A stretch of DNA of 64,000 nucleotides. Source: Ligustrum vulgare (taxonomy: Eukaryota > Streptophyta > Magnoliopsida > Lamiales > Oleaceae). The stretch covers positions 16,196,133 to 16,260,132 of the forward strand of contig OY743187.1 of the NCBI GenBank assembly GCA_963555705.1. The letters run 5' to 3'. A program made the translations under genes and the position numbers. Shown here piece by piece: positions 1 to 10,973 of the stretch (within the stretch, counting starts at the first letter, position 1; every line of letters starts with the position of its first letter). The notes under the pieces are model-generated. The model was not told the origin of the DNA. It saw only the letters and a program-made list of their open reading frames with translations, and searched no databases.

Positions 1-1522
1 TAGCATCTGGGAAATTCCTTGGATTCATGGTGAATAAGAGGGGAATCGAAGCTAATCCCGAAAAAATCAATGCGTTGTTAAACATGTAGTCGCCTCGAAA
101 TCCAAAAGAAGTGCAAAGCTTAACGGGGAGAATTGGGGCCTTGAATCGATTCGTCTCAAAATCCACTGACAAATGCTTACCATTTTTCAAGGTCCTAAAG
201 CGGGAAAGCGATTCCGATGGACACCAGAATGTGAGCAGGCTTTTGCTGACCTGAAAGCATCTTTGGGACGGCTCCCATTGCTATCAAAGCCAAAGGCTGG
301 CGAGCCTCTCTACCTATATTTGGATGTGTCTAAAGAGGCTGTTAGCTCGGTGTTGGTCAGAGAGGAGGATGGGAGTCAGTTCCCAGTATATTATGTGAGC
401 AAAGTCATGCTAGATGCCGAGACACGCTACCCAGATATGGAGAAACTTTCTCTCTCATTAATCACAGCCTCTCGCAAATTTCGTCCCTACTTTCAGGCAC
501 ACTACATACGCGTGCTCACCAACTTTCCCATGAGACAAGTGTTGCAAAAACCAGACGTATCTGGGAGGTTACTGAAATGGGCGATAGAAATCAGCCAGTT
601 CGACCTACATTATGCGCTTCGGACCGCCATAAAGGGTCAAGCGTTGGCGGACTTCGTAGTCGAATTCACACATCCACCGGAAGTCGAGATGGTTGATAAC
701 ACAGATGACAGCCAAGAGTGGAAATTGTTCGTTGATGGGTCCTCGGATGAGGGACGATCCAGTGCAGAAATATTGTTAATAAGCCCAGAGGGGTTTAAAG
801 TACACAGTGCGGTCCGCTTTGAATTCAAAGCCTCAAACAATGTTGCTGAGTACGGGGCGTTATTAGCTGGGCTAAGACTTGTAAAAGCTTTGAAGATTAA
901 GTCCGTAGTGGCGAATAGCGATTCACAGCTCGTTGTAAGTCAATTCAATGAGCAATTTTCTGCTAAAGAACCTTCTATGGTCGCTTACTTGAAGAAAGTA
1001 AGAGATTTGGCTGTGCACTTCGGAAAAATGGAGTTACAGCACATCCCCAGAACAGAAAATTCCAACGTCGATGCTTTGTCCAAACTAGCAAGCAGAGGTG
1101 ATTCAGAGCTACGTAATCTAATCCCAGTTGAGCTCATGTTGACTTTTTCTATTGAGCCAGGACCGGAGATTTTGGCAGTAGAAGAAGAGGGATCCTGGAT
1201 GAATCCCCTGATCTCATATTTGAAGCATCAAACATTGCCAAATGAGCCAGAGGCACCTCGAAAATTCCAAAAATACGCTGCGAACTTCGTACTCTTGGAT
1301 GACCTAATTTATAAGCGGAGTTACACCTCCCCTTTACTGAGATGTGTAGGTCCAGAGGAAGGAAGATATATAATGAGAGCAATCCATGAGGGCATATGTG
1401 GCAACCATGCCGGGGCATTATCGCTAGCACGGAAAGTCTTTAAACAGGGATATTTTTGGCCTACGATGCGAAAGGACTCCCATGACTTCGTGCGCAAGTG
1501 CGATAAATGCCAGAGACACGCG
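1..1522 (+). pseudogene. pol: Gypsy pol, part 1: RT end, RNase H, second RNase H, integrase zinc finger
   Basis: Positions 3-~188 read as the end of RT in one frame with a TAG at 87-89 (CAG in relatives would fit). A frameshift near 185-195 moves into the frame read from 173 to 1522. That frame has the RT-linked RNase H (YLYLDVSKEAVSSVLVREED), then a second archaeal-type RNase H starting at KLFVDGSSDEG, with the later motifs AEYGALLAGL, NSDSQL and DALSKLAS. It ends in the HHCC zinc-binding region of integrase (HEGICGNH ... CDKCQ). The reading frame is cut at 1522 by the solo LTR and resumes in phase at 3374. The early stop and frameshift show the copy was already decaying. Confidence 0.85.
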
Positions 1523-2049
1523 TGTTGACCTATTGTCAATTTGACCTTATTATTTTGATTATAACAAACAAGAATTTATTGTGTTGCTAACAAGTGTGCT
1601 TCAAGTGTTTCATGTAATGATAAATATTCAAAGCACTCAATGTCCAAATCGTCTCTCAAGGATATAAATCAAAATTATGTGATCAAGCACATGAGACGCA
1701 AAGAAGATCATGAAAGAATTAAAGATATTCAAAGATCAAAATTGAGGTTGAAAAGCATGACATGAAGATCAAGAATTCAAGCATACAAGATTAGAGTTGA
1801 TTTAACATATGTAAAGGTATAACACTCTCAATCTTTAGCGATGAAATTCAACGAGCTCGAAAATGATTTTTATGCATCAAGAAACTTACATGAAAATTCG
1901 TCACTTGCATAAAATATTTTTATCTAAGTCAAGATTGTCTTTCAAATGTTATTTGATCTTAAATCATGATTATACTATGTTAAACCACTTTGAAAAACAA
2001 GTTAGAAACCTAAAAATCGAACATTTTCATGTTTTTCCAAAAGTCAACT

Positions 2050-2190
2050 TTCGGTCAACCGAACTATTCCGGTCGACCGAACGTTTGGTCAACCGAAATT
2101 TTTCGGTCAACCGAAAGTTCAACGGTAAAATGTGTAACGGCTATATTAATGATTCGGTCGACCGAAACTCCAAATTTGGTCAACCGAAAG
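2050..2190. repeat. Cluster of TTCGGTCRACCGAA palindromes in LTR U3
   Basis: Six copies of a 12-14 bp palindrome of the form TTCGGTC(A/G)ACCGAA lie in about 140 bp, ending some 25 bp upstream of the LTR TATA box. Examples are at 2050-2063, 2085-2098, 2101-2116 and 2153-2166. They may be binding sites for a dimeric regulator or foldback DNA. Confidence 0.8.
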
Positions 2191-2214
2191 TTGCTGAATT
2201 TGAATATTTTGATC

Positions 2215-2222
2215 TATAAATA
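2215..2222 (+). promoter_or_regulatory. TATA box of solo LTR
   Basis: TATAAATA directly follows the palindrome cluster, placing U3 to its left. Transcription would start around 2250. Confidence 0.6.
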
Positions 2223-2856
2223 GCCATTTCATTCACATTCATTTACAACAACTTAGAAAACATTTTATACAAACTTTCTTGTGAAAATTTATTGTTCTTA
2301 CTTGGTTTATATTCATCTATTATTTTCATAAAACTTTGATTGATCTAAACTTTGTTTTATCAAATTTATCAAAGTTTTTGGAAGAAAGTTTTGTGAAGAT
2401 TTTTGGTTTTATATTGTTTAAACTTCTTCAACATCTTCACACTATATTGGAATTGAAGTGTAAGTCTCTCTTTGCTCTAAACTTGTTTTAATCTTTTACA
2501 AGAGAGAAATTCCAATTGAGGAACTTTGATTATTTGTGCTACAATTTTCATTATCATTTGATTCATCAAAGTTCCATTGCCTAAACACTTTGAGTTTAAC
2601 TTATTGTTAATTATTCAAGTGTGGCATCTCTTGGTACTTAATTTGATTCAATATTTTAACAAGAGATCATTTGAAAAACTTTGTTTGATTGCATCGAACT
2701 TTTCATTATCATTTGCATCAAAGTTTTTCTCTAACACTCGAGCTTAATTCATTGCTATCTATTGAAGTGTTAGCCTAACTCTCTCGGTACTTAATTTGAG
2801 TATATCATTTGTCAAGAGAGTTATTTCAATTGTAAATTCAATTCATTATATCTTAT

Positions 2857-2952
2857 GGTTTCGAGAGCCTTGTGAAAACTCGATTGATTGGTTTCGAGAG
2901 CCGTGTGAAAACTCGATTGTTGGTTTCGAGAGTCGTGTGAAAACTCGATTGT
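2857..2952 (+). repeat. Three-copy ~32-bp tandem repeat in the solo LTR
   Basis: The unit begins GGTTTCGAGAG and ends AAACTCGATTG, and occurs at 2857, 2890 and 2922 with few changes. GAG and CTC within each unit could pair. It lies in the R/U5 part of the LTR. Confidence 0.8.
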
Positions 2953-3373
2953 AAAGGATAGGCGCTCCTTGTTGTAAGTCGCCTAAGGATTTGGTACTCC
3001 TTGTTGTAAGTTACCAAAATAGTGGATTTGGCCTTGCTCGTGACGGAGAGCTCGGTAACGGGGGACGTAGATCACGTTGGTTGATTGAACCTCCATAAAT
3101 CGCGTTTGCATTCTCTCATCCCTTTTACTTACTTACATTGCACTTACTCTATTCTATCAATTCATATTGTGCAACACTATATCTAAGTGCTATACTTGCT
3201 TGATCAATTAAGTTTACACATATATAGCACACTACATTGATAGTTTAGTTACTTGTAACACTACGTGCTCATAGTTGTACCCATTGGTTTTAAGTTTGAT
3301 ATTATTTATCGAAAAAGTTTTATAAACCAATTCACCCCCTTCTTGGTTAGTTTACTCTTGGGCTAACAACGCG

Positions 3374-4282
3374 GCCATGCCACATCAGCCGCATCACAAG
3401 CTAACCGTGGTGACTAGCCCTTGGCCTTTTGCAAAGTGGGGGGTTGATATTATCAGCCCTATGCCTAGGGGTGCTGGTAACAATTGCTTTGCGATAGTGG
3501 CAATTGATTACTTCACCAAGTGGGTCGAAGCGGAACCTTTTATGAGGATCACCGAGGCCAACACCACCAAGTTCATTTGGAAGAATATCATATGCCTGTT
3601 CGGAATACCACACTCGCTGGTTAGTGACAATGCGAAACAGCTCAAAAACAGAAGCGTCGATGAGTTATGCGACGATTTGGGAATTAAGAAATTGTTCTCG
3701 TCTCCACATCACCCACAGGCCAACGGACAGGTCGAAACTGTGAACAAAACCATAAAAAATACCCCAAAAAGGAAGTTGGAATCCAAAAAGGGCGCATGGG
3801 TAGATGAACTCCCACAAGTGTTATGGGCGCTTCGAACCACTACGCACACCGCTACTGGTGAAACACCTTTCTCATTGGCATATGGAGCCGAGTCGGTATG
3901 TCCCGTTGAAATTGGGATCCCTTCACTTCGACAAATTCATTACGAAGAAGTTAGGAACGAAGAAACGCAAAGGGCCGGTTTAGATTTCCTCGTGGAAAAA
4001 CTGAGTGATTCCCAAGTGGTGATGGCCAGGTACCAGAAAAAGATGGCTCGATACTACAACAAAAGAGTGAAAAGTCGACGCTTTAATATTTGGAACTTGG
4101 TCCTCAAAAAGGTTCTTCCTTCAACACAAGAACCAGGAGTAGGGACTTTAGGTCCCAACTGGGAAGGCCCTTACAAAGTCTTTGTCAAGGTGGTACCCGG
4201 AACGTACATGATTGAGGACCTATATGGAGTACCTCTATGTAATCCTTGGAACACGGACCACCTTCGTCGTTATTTTCAATAA
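3374..4282 (+). pseudogene. pol: Gypsy pol, part 2: integrase core and C-terminus
   Basis: This continues the pol frame after the solo LTR. Integrase core residues are visible: D in WGVDIISPMP, D in LVSDNAKQ, and E in HPQANGQVETVNKTIK, giving a D,D(35)E pattern. ATGETPFSLAYG and the C-terminal PWNTDHLRRYFQ are typical of Tat-lineage integrase ends. The usual DNG(T/A)QF has become DNAKQLKN, a sign of drift. The stop at 4280-4282 is the natural end of pol. The upstream half is separated by the solo LTR, so no full protein can be made. Confidence 0.85.
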
Positions 4283-5377
4283 ACCAAATTCCTCCTCTAT
4301 GATTGCAGCATTATCATGTGATTTCATAAAATCATGGGTGAGCTACGTTGAAGATTATGCCAATTTCTAAATTAGATAAACATAATGGATAAACGCAAGT
4401 TTCGATATTATTTTGGTCGTAACACCATACGTCTACGCTATGCATGAAAATTGTTAAAAACAAGGGACTCTTATAAAGCCCACACGGCAATCACTGCGTA
4501 AGAATTGAGTGCGTTGGCACCATGAAAAGGGGTTCATATAAACTCGCTTGCATAGGTCCTACAAAGTGTGATTTAAGAAACGTTCAAATGATCGTCAAAA
4601 TCAGATCTCACTGGTAAACCTGAATGTCTCGAACCACTCAGATCTGAGGGACTGTACTCATTCACCATGCAATACGTTTGAAAAGACATTTGCGTTTGGA
4701 AGCATTCAAATTTAATCAAATGTTGTCATATAAACCAAAACTTTTGGTCAAAATCAGATCTAATCAGCAAACGTGGGTGCATTAAGCTACTTCATACATG
4801 CAGAGCACTTCCTTTTACGAAGTGTTAAACGTGTCCAAAAAGTGTTTAATACTCTCATACATATATTCAGGCAAAGCGTTTGCAAAACACATGTGTACTA
4901 AGTACTGTGTATAGATTGAAAGTGATCACGCCATCCACAGGAGTTCATACAAATTTATAAACGCAGTTGTTACCATCCACAAGAGTTCATACAAATTTAT
5001 AAACGCAATTGTTACAAAGTATAAGGTAAATGGCACAAAAGTTGGTCAAAATCAGATCTAACCAGCAAACGTGGATCCGTTAAGCTAGGCAGATCTGAGG
5101 GACTAGAGGGCACATATTATCATACAGTTCAAGAAAGTTTTACATCATCATACAAGACATTTATAATTACAAGGCATCCGCACTTGGAAACACTCATGCT
5201 TAAACAGTTTGAAACGTTGCTGCCAAAATACTGGGCAAAATATGAATAAGTTATTTCATTCATAAAATTAAGGCATTTACAAATTGAATGAATGTTGCAT
5301 TTACAATATCAGGTGCCGGAGCACTTACACACAAAAAAAAAAAAAAAACCCAACGATAAGGTAAATACAGGAGAGGA
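4283..5377. other. Spacer between pol and the antisense gene of element 1
   Basis: No coding potential. It holds repeats of a block with GTCAAAATCAGATCT and, further on, CAGATCTGAGGGACT (about 4594-4655 and 5044-5105, partial near 4747-4800). The GAGGGACT string also occurs in the real polypurine tract at 9326-9339. An A-run at 5334-5348 lies just beyond the stop of the antisense gene. Confidence 0.7.
4931..5014. repeat. Two-copy 42-bp direct tandem repeat
   Basis: CCATCCACAGGAGTTCATAC starts at 4931 and recurs at 4973 with a couple of substitutions. Both copies run to GTTGTTA or ATTGTTA. Confidence 0.85.
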
Positions 5378-6291
5378 TTATTGCGGAGGGACATCTTCTG
5401 AAAAGCCCTTGCCAGATGCATCCAGTGGATCCACAGGAGCATCTTGAGGCTCGGGGTACAAGGCTTCAATGAAGGACAGGTCCAAAGTCGGAAAAGCTTC
5501 CTTCACGTCCCCCAAAATCATCCTAGCCCCTAAGTTCCCAAAGACCCTCTGCATAGCCTCGTACTCTGGGGTCTCTTCAAAAGTGTTTTTGAAGTTCTGG
5601 ACAGCCTCAGACACTCTGGTACTTAAAGCATTCTCCACCCGTGTCGTGACAGTCTGCTCCAGAACCTCAGTGGTCCTCGTTTGCATATGCCTCTCCAAAT
5701 AGGTAAGGCCCTCCTCCGCCTTTGCCTTAGCCTCCAGCTCCCTCCCCAATTTTTCATTGGCTACTGCCACCTCAGCTTCCAGCCTGGACTTGGCTGCATT
5801 AGCAGCAGTCAAAGCATCAGATGTGATGGACTGTGCACGATTGGAATCATCTAATTTTTTGCACAGAACCGCCAAGTCTGATTCAGAGGACCGAAGGTCA
5901 TGCTTCAGTTTATCATTGTCCTCCTGGAGGCGCTTTGCATTATCCCTCTCTTCTGAGGAAGACTTCCGGGCTATGGCCAGCTGGGTTTTTAAATCATTAA
6001 TCTCCTTTAGCATGTTGTCCCGCTGCGCCTCGTTCACGGACGATTCCACCTCGTCAATGAGGGCCAGCGCCCTGGCATTCATGGCCTTGGCAAGGAGCGG
6101 CTTATGGGACGGACTGGCACTAGAAGAGAAGGCGGACCAGCCCTCCGTCCAAAATTGCTCAGTTATAAATGCGGCCCGGGCTGGAGGTGAACTGGGGGAG
6201 TCAAACAGTGAAGGGCTGAAAGTGACATCTCTGGGGAGAATGCTGGTTTTAATATGCTTGAGCTCTTCTGCCCCCTCCGGTGTCATCTCAT

Positions 6292-6722
6292 TAGAGATGG
6301 CAATGGGCCGAGCCGAGCCGAGCCAGCCCATTAAGCTCGCTGCTTGGCTCGTCTCTAAGACGAGCCGAGCTTCGGCTCGGCTCGTTACTCAGGGTCAAGC
6401 TCGGCTTGGCCCTTGAGCTCGTGGCTCGCGAGCCGAGCCGACTCGCGGCTCGTACATAAATTTTTTTTTTTCATTTTTTTCATTAAAATTAATATTTTAT
6501 TTAAAAAAAAACGAGTCCACGAGCCGAGCTCGTGGGCTCGGCTCGTGGCTCGTGTTTCACGAGCCGTCTATGTAAAACTAGCCGAGCTCGGGTCGTTTTA
6601 GGATTTGCTTGTTTTGCTCATGAACGAGCCCATGAGTTGGACGAGTCGAGCCGCTCGTGGCTCATGATTTGACGACCCGAGCCGACGAGCCGGCGAGCGG
6701 CTCGGCCCTTTTGCCATCTCTA
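6292..6722. mobile_element. Non-autonomous hAT-type MITE with GAGCCGAGC subterminal repeats
   Basis: The ends TAGAGATGGCAA and TTGCCATCTCTA are exact 12-bp inverted repeats. They are flanked by catctcat (6284-6291) and cacctcat (6723-6730), an 8-bp duplication with one change. The 8-bp duplication and TAGRGATGGCAA-type ends indicate the hAT superfamily. The arms are packed with GAGCCGAGC/GCTCGGCTC repeats in both orientations around an AT-rich core. It encodes nothing. Element plus duplication is 439 bp, not a multiple of three, so it breaks the antisense gene it sits in. Confidence 0.9.
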
Positions 6723-7222
6723 CACCTCATAGGCCAAGTCTGGAATGGGCACAGACGGCTCGTTCTCCAAGTCCTCAATCATCGGCGGCGGAGGTGGACT
6801 CCTTGCCCTTACCCCTTTTAACCTCTTCAAGGGAGCGGGATCCTCCTAGGATGCGTGCTCAGGCATGTCCTCGGATAGAGAGGATGGGTCAGAAACATCC
6901 TTAGCCTCCTTTTCCCTCTTAGAGCCCCCTCTGTCAGACATTTTCCCTTTCCCCTTTGGAAGGACTCCTTTAGGATCAGCCTCCTTTTCTGTGCTAGGCT
7001 GCTGGGGGCCCACAGGCAGCAGAGTGGGCGGTGGCCGTAGGGCTGGAAGAGGGCCCTGAAGTTGGGTTGTAGACGCTTCGAACACTTCCTTTGCCACTCC
7101 AACTTGCAAGTTGGCCAGGACCGTTTTCTGCCTTCTTTCAATTTCCCTGCCGTGGCGCAGGGCAGGAGGGATCTTCTTAGCCATGAGACCCTTTAAGGAG
7201 ATCTTCGAAAATTCCTTGGAAC

Positions 7223-7297
7223 CTAGCAAGGAAGAGGAAAATGAGGCTACGAATAGAAAAAGCATAAGATGAAACAGTAATAGGGAAACGAACTTAC
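7223..7297 (-). other. Probable intron 2 of the antisense gene
   Basis: It starts GTAAGTTCG and ends CTTGCTAG, 75 bp, phase 1. It has no in-frame stop, so an unspliced reading shows a false hydrophobic segment. Confidence 0.6.
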
Positions 7298-7432
7298 TCA
7301 TAGCTCGCATAAGACCGTGTTTAACAAATAACTTGTTTTGCTGAATGACCCCTTGGAAAGTGCCCTTGTAAGCAAACAAACGCCTCACTGCCGTTAGGTC
7401 TGCGTCGGGGAGGAGGCGAGCAAAAGTGTCCC

Positions 7433-7541
7433 CTGCCATAAACCGATGACATGTTAGTAAGCAACCAAGAAAAGTGAATGAAAGTTAAAAGAGCAAAAGA
7501 CGCGTGACACTTAAAGACTCTAAAACAAGTACAAGACTCAC
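7433..7541 (-). other. Probable intron 1 of the antisense gene
   Basis: On the minus strand it starts GTGAGTCTTG and ends TTTATGGCAG. It joins exons in phase 1 (…CCTA|GGGACA…). The methionine codon at 7439 falls inside it, so it is not a real start. Confidence 0.6.
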
Positions 7542-8353
7542 TAGGTACGGAAAGAGTTCGAGAGACTGTAATTTCTGGACTAGGGTCCACAGGAGAACTC
7601 TGTCACTCCCCAGCAACCCAGAACCACTGGTTCCTCCAGTTCTTTATTGAGGTGGGGCGATGATGACAGGAGGGTAAGAGCCCCTGGGAGACAAGTAATA
7701 TCAATCCTTGACGTCCGACCTCACGTCTCTCTCCTTCTAACTGATTTCTTTGAAGTATAGAGAGTGTGAATGATGTGCAGTGAGATGGGATGATCAGGGT
7801 TGACCTCTTGCCACACCAACCAAGTGCCCACAGCCTGTGTCCAGAAATTGGGGGCCAGCTGGTAGGGGCATGGGTTATAGCTTCTGAGCAACGCCCTGAA
7901 AAAGGGGTGCAGGGGAAGCCTCATCCCGTAAGAAAGGGCATCGTAGCATATGGCCGCTTGGCCTGGAGGAGGGCTGCAAGGTCGACAAGAAGGTGTAGGG
8001 TGCACCAATTGGACCCCTTCTGGCAGCCTGAATTTTTCCGAAGCCCCGGCCAAATCAACCCTTCAGATTTCAGTAGCAATCTCACTGCTCTTCCATGACT
8101 CTAGGTTTGGATCAGGATCAACGTGGTAGCCCGAAACATTGTTAACCTGGTCAAACCAATCCTCTACCTGGGCGATCTCCTCTACGGTCAGACCCAACTC
8201 TTCCCTATGTGCCCTAAACGGGGCCCTAACGATTAAGCCAAGGTCCTGGTGACCTGAAGAAGAGCCTGCCGCCCCTTCTCTCCCTAGATCCCTGTCTCGT
8301 TTGCTCCGAAGCTCTGTCAAAGATGCCTCCTCCTCGGATGACAGATGAGCCAT

Positions 8354-9339
8354 GTAATTCTGATGTTTTTCTTATTCTCTATCAGAATCACTCAAATAAA
8401 TTATGCCACTGGTTTTCCTATTTCTCCTCTTCATCTGCTCCCTAAAGAAGTGGGAACTAAAAACCGATAAAGAGATGGGGCAGAAACCTCTGACGGGAAC
8501 CGCCATTGCTAACATTTCCTGTGAACCCGTTCCCCCAACTCTTTCCATTTTTTCTTTTGTTTTAAAGGTGGGTCAGACTCAACAAAAGAAAAACAAGGTG
8601 CAAAAACAAATTTTTCAAACCCACAATGAGAAACTAAAAATAGAAAAGTCTCGCATATACAGAGACCAAGAGATTTACCTTCAAAGGACGAACGCTTGAA
8701 ATTGTGCACTTGGAATGAAGAACTCGCCAGTAAAATCTGTGGAACGTTAAGGGCGGGTGCTGGGTAGAAAACCCTTGAAGAGAAGACTCGAAACTCGCAA
8801 GAAAGAGAAAGACGGTACAAGCTTTCGCCAGAGTATTGCTGCAAGGATTTTTAGAAAATGGTAAAGGGGAAATAGTAAAATGGAGGATTTATAGGGATCC
8901 CAATGATCTGGATTCCTTGGTTTTTGTGAGTCGTATGATTAATGTGGTTAACCCATGCTTCTTGGAGAATGGGCTAATCAAAGCGCCAGCCGTCAAAGGG
9001 AGGGACAAAACCATTCGGCTACCATAGTGAGTACCACGCGCTGCAAAATGCCACTCCCATCACCTTTTATATATTTCTTGGGAACCAACGACAATAGCCC
9101 CCTTATTCATTAAATACGCCGCCTAAGATACGCGCTAGTGCGTCCCAAACCTTCACTCAAGAGAGAAAATCCGAAGTAGGAGGTCGGCTTCACACCAAAC
9201 CCAAACCTCCAATAAGGAAGGTCGTCCTAGGCACCAGGTCTGCGGCATCATAGGAAAGCCACCATAAAAAAGTTAGTGCCTCGGGCGTACAACAAATCCT
9301 ACACGTCCATGAATGATCGCTTCGGATTTGAGGGACTAG
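8354..9339 (-). promoter_or_regulatory. Leader and promoter region of the antisense gene
   Basis: A minus-strand TATAAAT (8887-8893) lies about 530 bp before the ATG at 8353. A possible donor (GGTAAATC, near 8675 minus) and acceptor near 8375 suggest a 5'-UTR intron. The rest of the stretch shows no coding sequence. Confidence 0.45.
9326..9339 (+). promoter_or_regulatory. Polypurine tract of Tat element 1
   Basis: GATTTGAGGGACTA abuts the 3' LTR start and would prime plus-strand DNA synthesis. Confidence 0.65.
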
Positions 9340-10011
9340 TGTTGAATTCAAGCCCAAAGAGAGGTACAGTGATCCACTAGCAAGGGCCCAACTAAGGCCC
9401 AACGGACCTTGACCCATAGCTAAGGCCTGAAATATCGCCTTGGGTCCGATTCCGAGGTGGTGTGTCAAGCGAACCTTGTTAGCCGAACTGATTTACGCCT
9501 GGCCGATGTGCTTTATACTCAGCCGGGGCGCTTTACGGCAGTGACCATAAGAGAGATAGAGTCAGAGATGGGACACTGCCTTTACCAAGATGTGACAGGC
9601 GCCCATCCCCTACGAAATGTAGCAATGATTAGGTCAAAAAGCAAGGTTGTCACCTCCAAGAGTTAGGGTGAAGACAAGTGTAAAGTATGCCACGTGTCAT
9701 GATCTGAGATAACAAGTTCCTCTATAAATGGAGCACACTTGCCTCCAAGAAGGGGGTTAGCATTTTCTTACTCTTAACAAGATATATTTCTCTCACTCCC
9801 TTTTCTCTCTTTTACACATTTACCTCTCCCGCACCCAATATATATTCGCCTAAAATGAGTACTGACTTTGGCATCGGAGTGCAAACGGAAGCCACCTCGG
9901 CCCCCTTTGCAAACTCTGATTGTTTGTCACAGTGCGCGGGAGATCCACGTGTTCAAGAGGGAGGAGCTGAGACGTGTTGGTCCAAGGTTCAGCCGGATTT
10001 TGTGGTCAACA
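9340..10011 (+). repeat. 3' LTR of Tat element 1
   Basis: It is 672 bp, starting TGTTGAATTC and ending GTGGTCAACA, so the first and last six bases are inverted (TGTTGA/TCAACA). It follows a polypurine tract. It contains a G-box CACGTG (9691-9696) and a TATA box (9723-9730). The partner 5' LTR lies outside the window. Confidence 0.85.
9723..9730 (+). promoter_or_regulatory. TATA box in the 3' LTR of element 1
   Basis: TATAAATG lies about 30 bp downstream of a CACGTG G-box, the expected U3 promoter layout of a plant LTR. Confidence 0.6.
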
Positions 10012-10143
10012 GCAATTATTATGTTCGAACTTTGTACTATTTAATAATTTAATATTGTATTTAGAGTAGTATGTGAGTGTTTTAGCATTTATGTTTAGAA
10101 AGCTTCAATTTGAGCTTTGTTAAAATTTTAGACTCACATATTA

Positions 10144-10323
10144 GCAACTGTTCAGAAACTCATTTAAATGAGTAGCCACCATTAATTTCGTAGTTCGAGG
10201 TAAGTAAGATTTGTGTTTAAAATTGGAGAGAGAAAATGTATATAATTAAAAAGTTATATAAAAAATTGTGTAAAATTATAAATTGTAATGATGACTATTT
10301 AAAATGAGTTGTCAAACAGAGGC
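10144..10323. mobile_element. Tourist-like MITE
   Basis: Its ends are inverted (GCAACTGTTCAGAAACTCAT; ATGAGTTGTCAAACAGAGGC). The core GGTAAG...TTGGAGAGAGAAAATGT is shared with other copies in the window, at 29185, 56462 and 62727 among others. It is about 180 bp and non-coding. Confidence 0.6.
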
Positions 10324-10865
10324 TAATTTGTTGAGAAATTGGACTACTAAAATTCCCAACACAAATAGCAACGATAAAAATATTTCCCCAGACTCCGTTT
10401 GATTAAAATAGGAATTAACAATTCAAACAAACCAACTCACAAACAATAGAATATTGAAATACTAAATGATAATGTGATAACAGCAATGATTATTTAACGT
10501 CGTAAAACTCTCCAATGAGAAGGGAAAATTGACGGGACAAACTGACAATTTCACTATTACCAAATATAGGAATATAATATTTTATTCTCTAAATTTTTTG
10601 TCCTAAATCTAGAGGTAACTCAATACATACATTCAAGATACAATTTTGGCAACCCTAATATACATCATCTATACAATAGATGAAACCCAACAACAATAAA
10701 TACAATATAGATTAAATAGCCCCCAAAATCATTCTAAGATAATTCTTAGAGAAATCAAGTTGAGAACGAAATTTTTTTTGTTTAAAATATAATTTAAACT
10801 AAATCTTTAAAAAAATTAAATTTAATAAAAAAAATTAACTTTCTATTAAATTTAATTTTTTTAAT

Positions 10866-10973
10866 TTGAACGGGATGGATCGGAGCAGATCGATGCCCCT
10901 CCGCCCGTCCCCGATCCGCTAATCAAGATTTTTTCGGATCGAATCGATTGATTGGATTTTTTTGTCATCTCTA
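10866..10973. mobile_element. Fragment (right end) of an hAT MITE
   Basis: It ends ATTTTTTTGTCATCTCTA, the inverted form of the left end of the complete element at 57161. It carries the same GATC/CGATCC-rich subterminal sequence. I could not find the other end. Confidence 0.6.

Larger units (their letters stand above)
1523..3368 (+). mobile_element. Solo LTR (probably Copia) inside Gypsy pol
   Basis: It starts TGTTGACCTA and ends TGGGCTAACA, imperfect inverted ends of LTR type. It is flanked by an exact 5-bp duplication acgcg (1518-1522 and 3369-3373). The integrase frame is in phase on either side. There is no gag, pol or second LTR, so this is a solo LTR of 1,846 bp left by recombination. 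It has a TATA box (2215-2222), a cluster of short palindromes just upstream, and a three-copy tandem repeat downstream. The Copia assignment rests on its end sequence (a run like TTCACCCCCTTCTTGG before the terminus), which resembles SIRE-type Copia LTRs. That part is inference. Confidence 0.85.
5378..8353 (-). pseudogene. Antisense accessory gene (Transposase_28-type) of Tat element 1, disrupted
   Basis: This gene runs opposite to pol, between integrase and the 3' LTR, where Tat elements often carry an extra antisense ORF. From ATG 8353 it encodes an acidic start (MAHLSSEEEA), then a region typical of the plant 'putative gypsy-type transposon' family (SYGMRLPLHPFFRALLRSYN, QLAPNFW), a proline-rich middle, and a long C-terminal coiled coil (about 5600-6050). 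Likely introns are 7433-7541 (GTGAGT...GGCAG, phase 1) and 7223-7297 (GTAAGT...GCTAG, phase 1). Damage: an in-frame TGA at 8063-8065, at least two frameshifts near 7730 and 7640, further stops in the 7590-7720 stretch and TAG after codon EHAS at 6846. An hAT MITE at 6292-6722 shifts the frame. The protein's function is unknown. Confidence 0.7.
1..10011 (+). mobile_element. Tat-lineage Ty3/Gypsy retrotransposon, 3' part (element 1)
   Basis: The window opens inside the pol gene of a large Gypsy element. In order it shows the end of reverse transcriptase, RNase H, a second RNase H, integrase, a long spacer, an antisense accessory gene, a polypurine tract and a 3' LTR that ends at 10011. The second RNase H domain and the antisense gene between integrase and LTR are hallmarks of the plant Tat lineage (Ogre/Retand relatives). 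The 5' LTR, gag and protease lie outside the window, so the target duplication cannot be checked. The element is broken by a solo LTR in pol and an hAT MITE in the antisense gene, and has stops and frameshifts, so it is inactive. Confidence 0.85.

Noticed and set aside
2050..2190. Regularly spaced palindromes as a possible CRISPR array
   Set aside because: Spacing is irregular, there are no unique equal-length spacers, and the host is a plant; the cluster is part of an LTR.
5757..6416. Ser/Ala-rich plus-strand frame
   Set aside because: It is the complement of the minus-strand coiled-coil region of the antisense gene.
7223..7439. Open frame starting MAGDTFARLL with a hydrophobic segment, as a possible membrane protein
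   Set aside because: The ATG and the hydrophobic part lie in probable introns with good GT..AG borders.
9855..10052. 65-codon frame near the end of the Tat 3' LTR
   Set aside because: It spans the LTR/flank border and has no family match.
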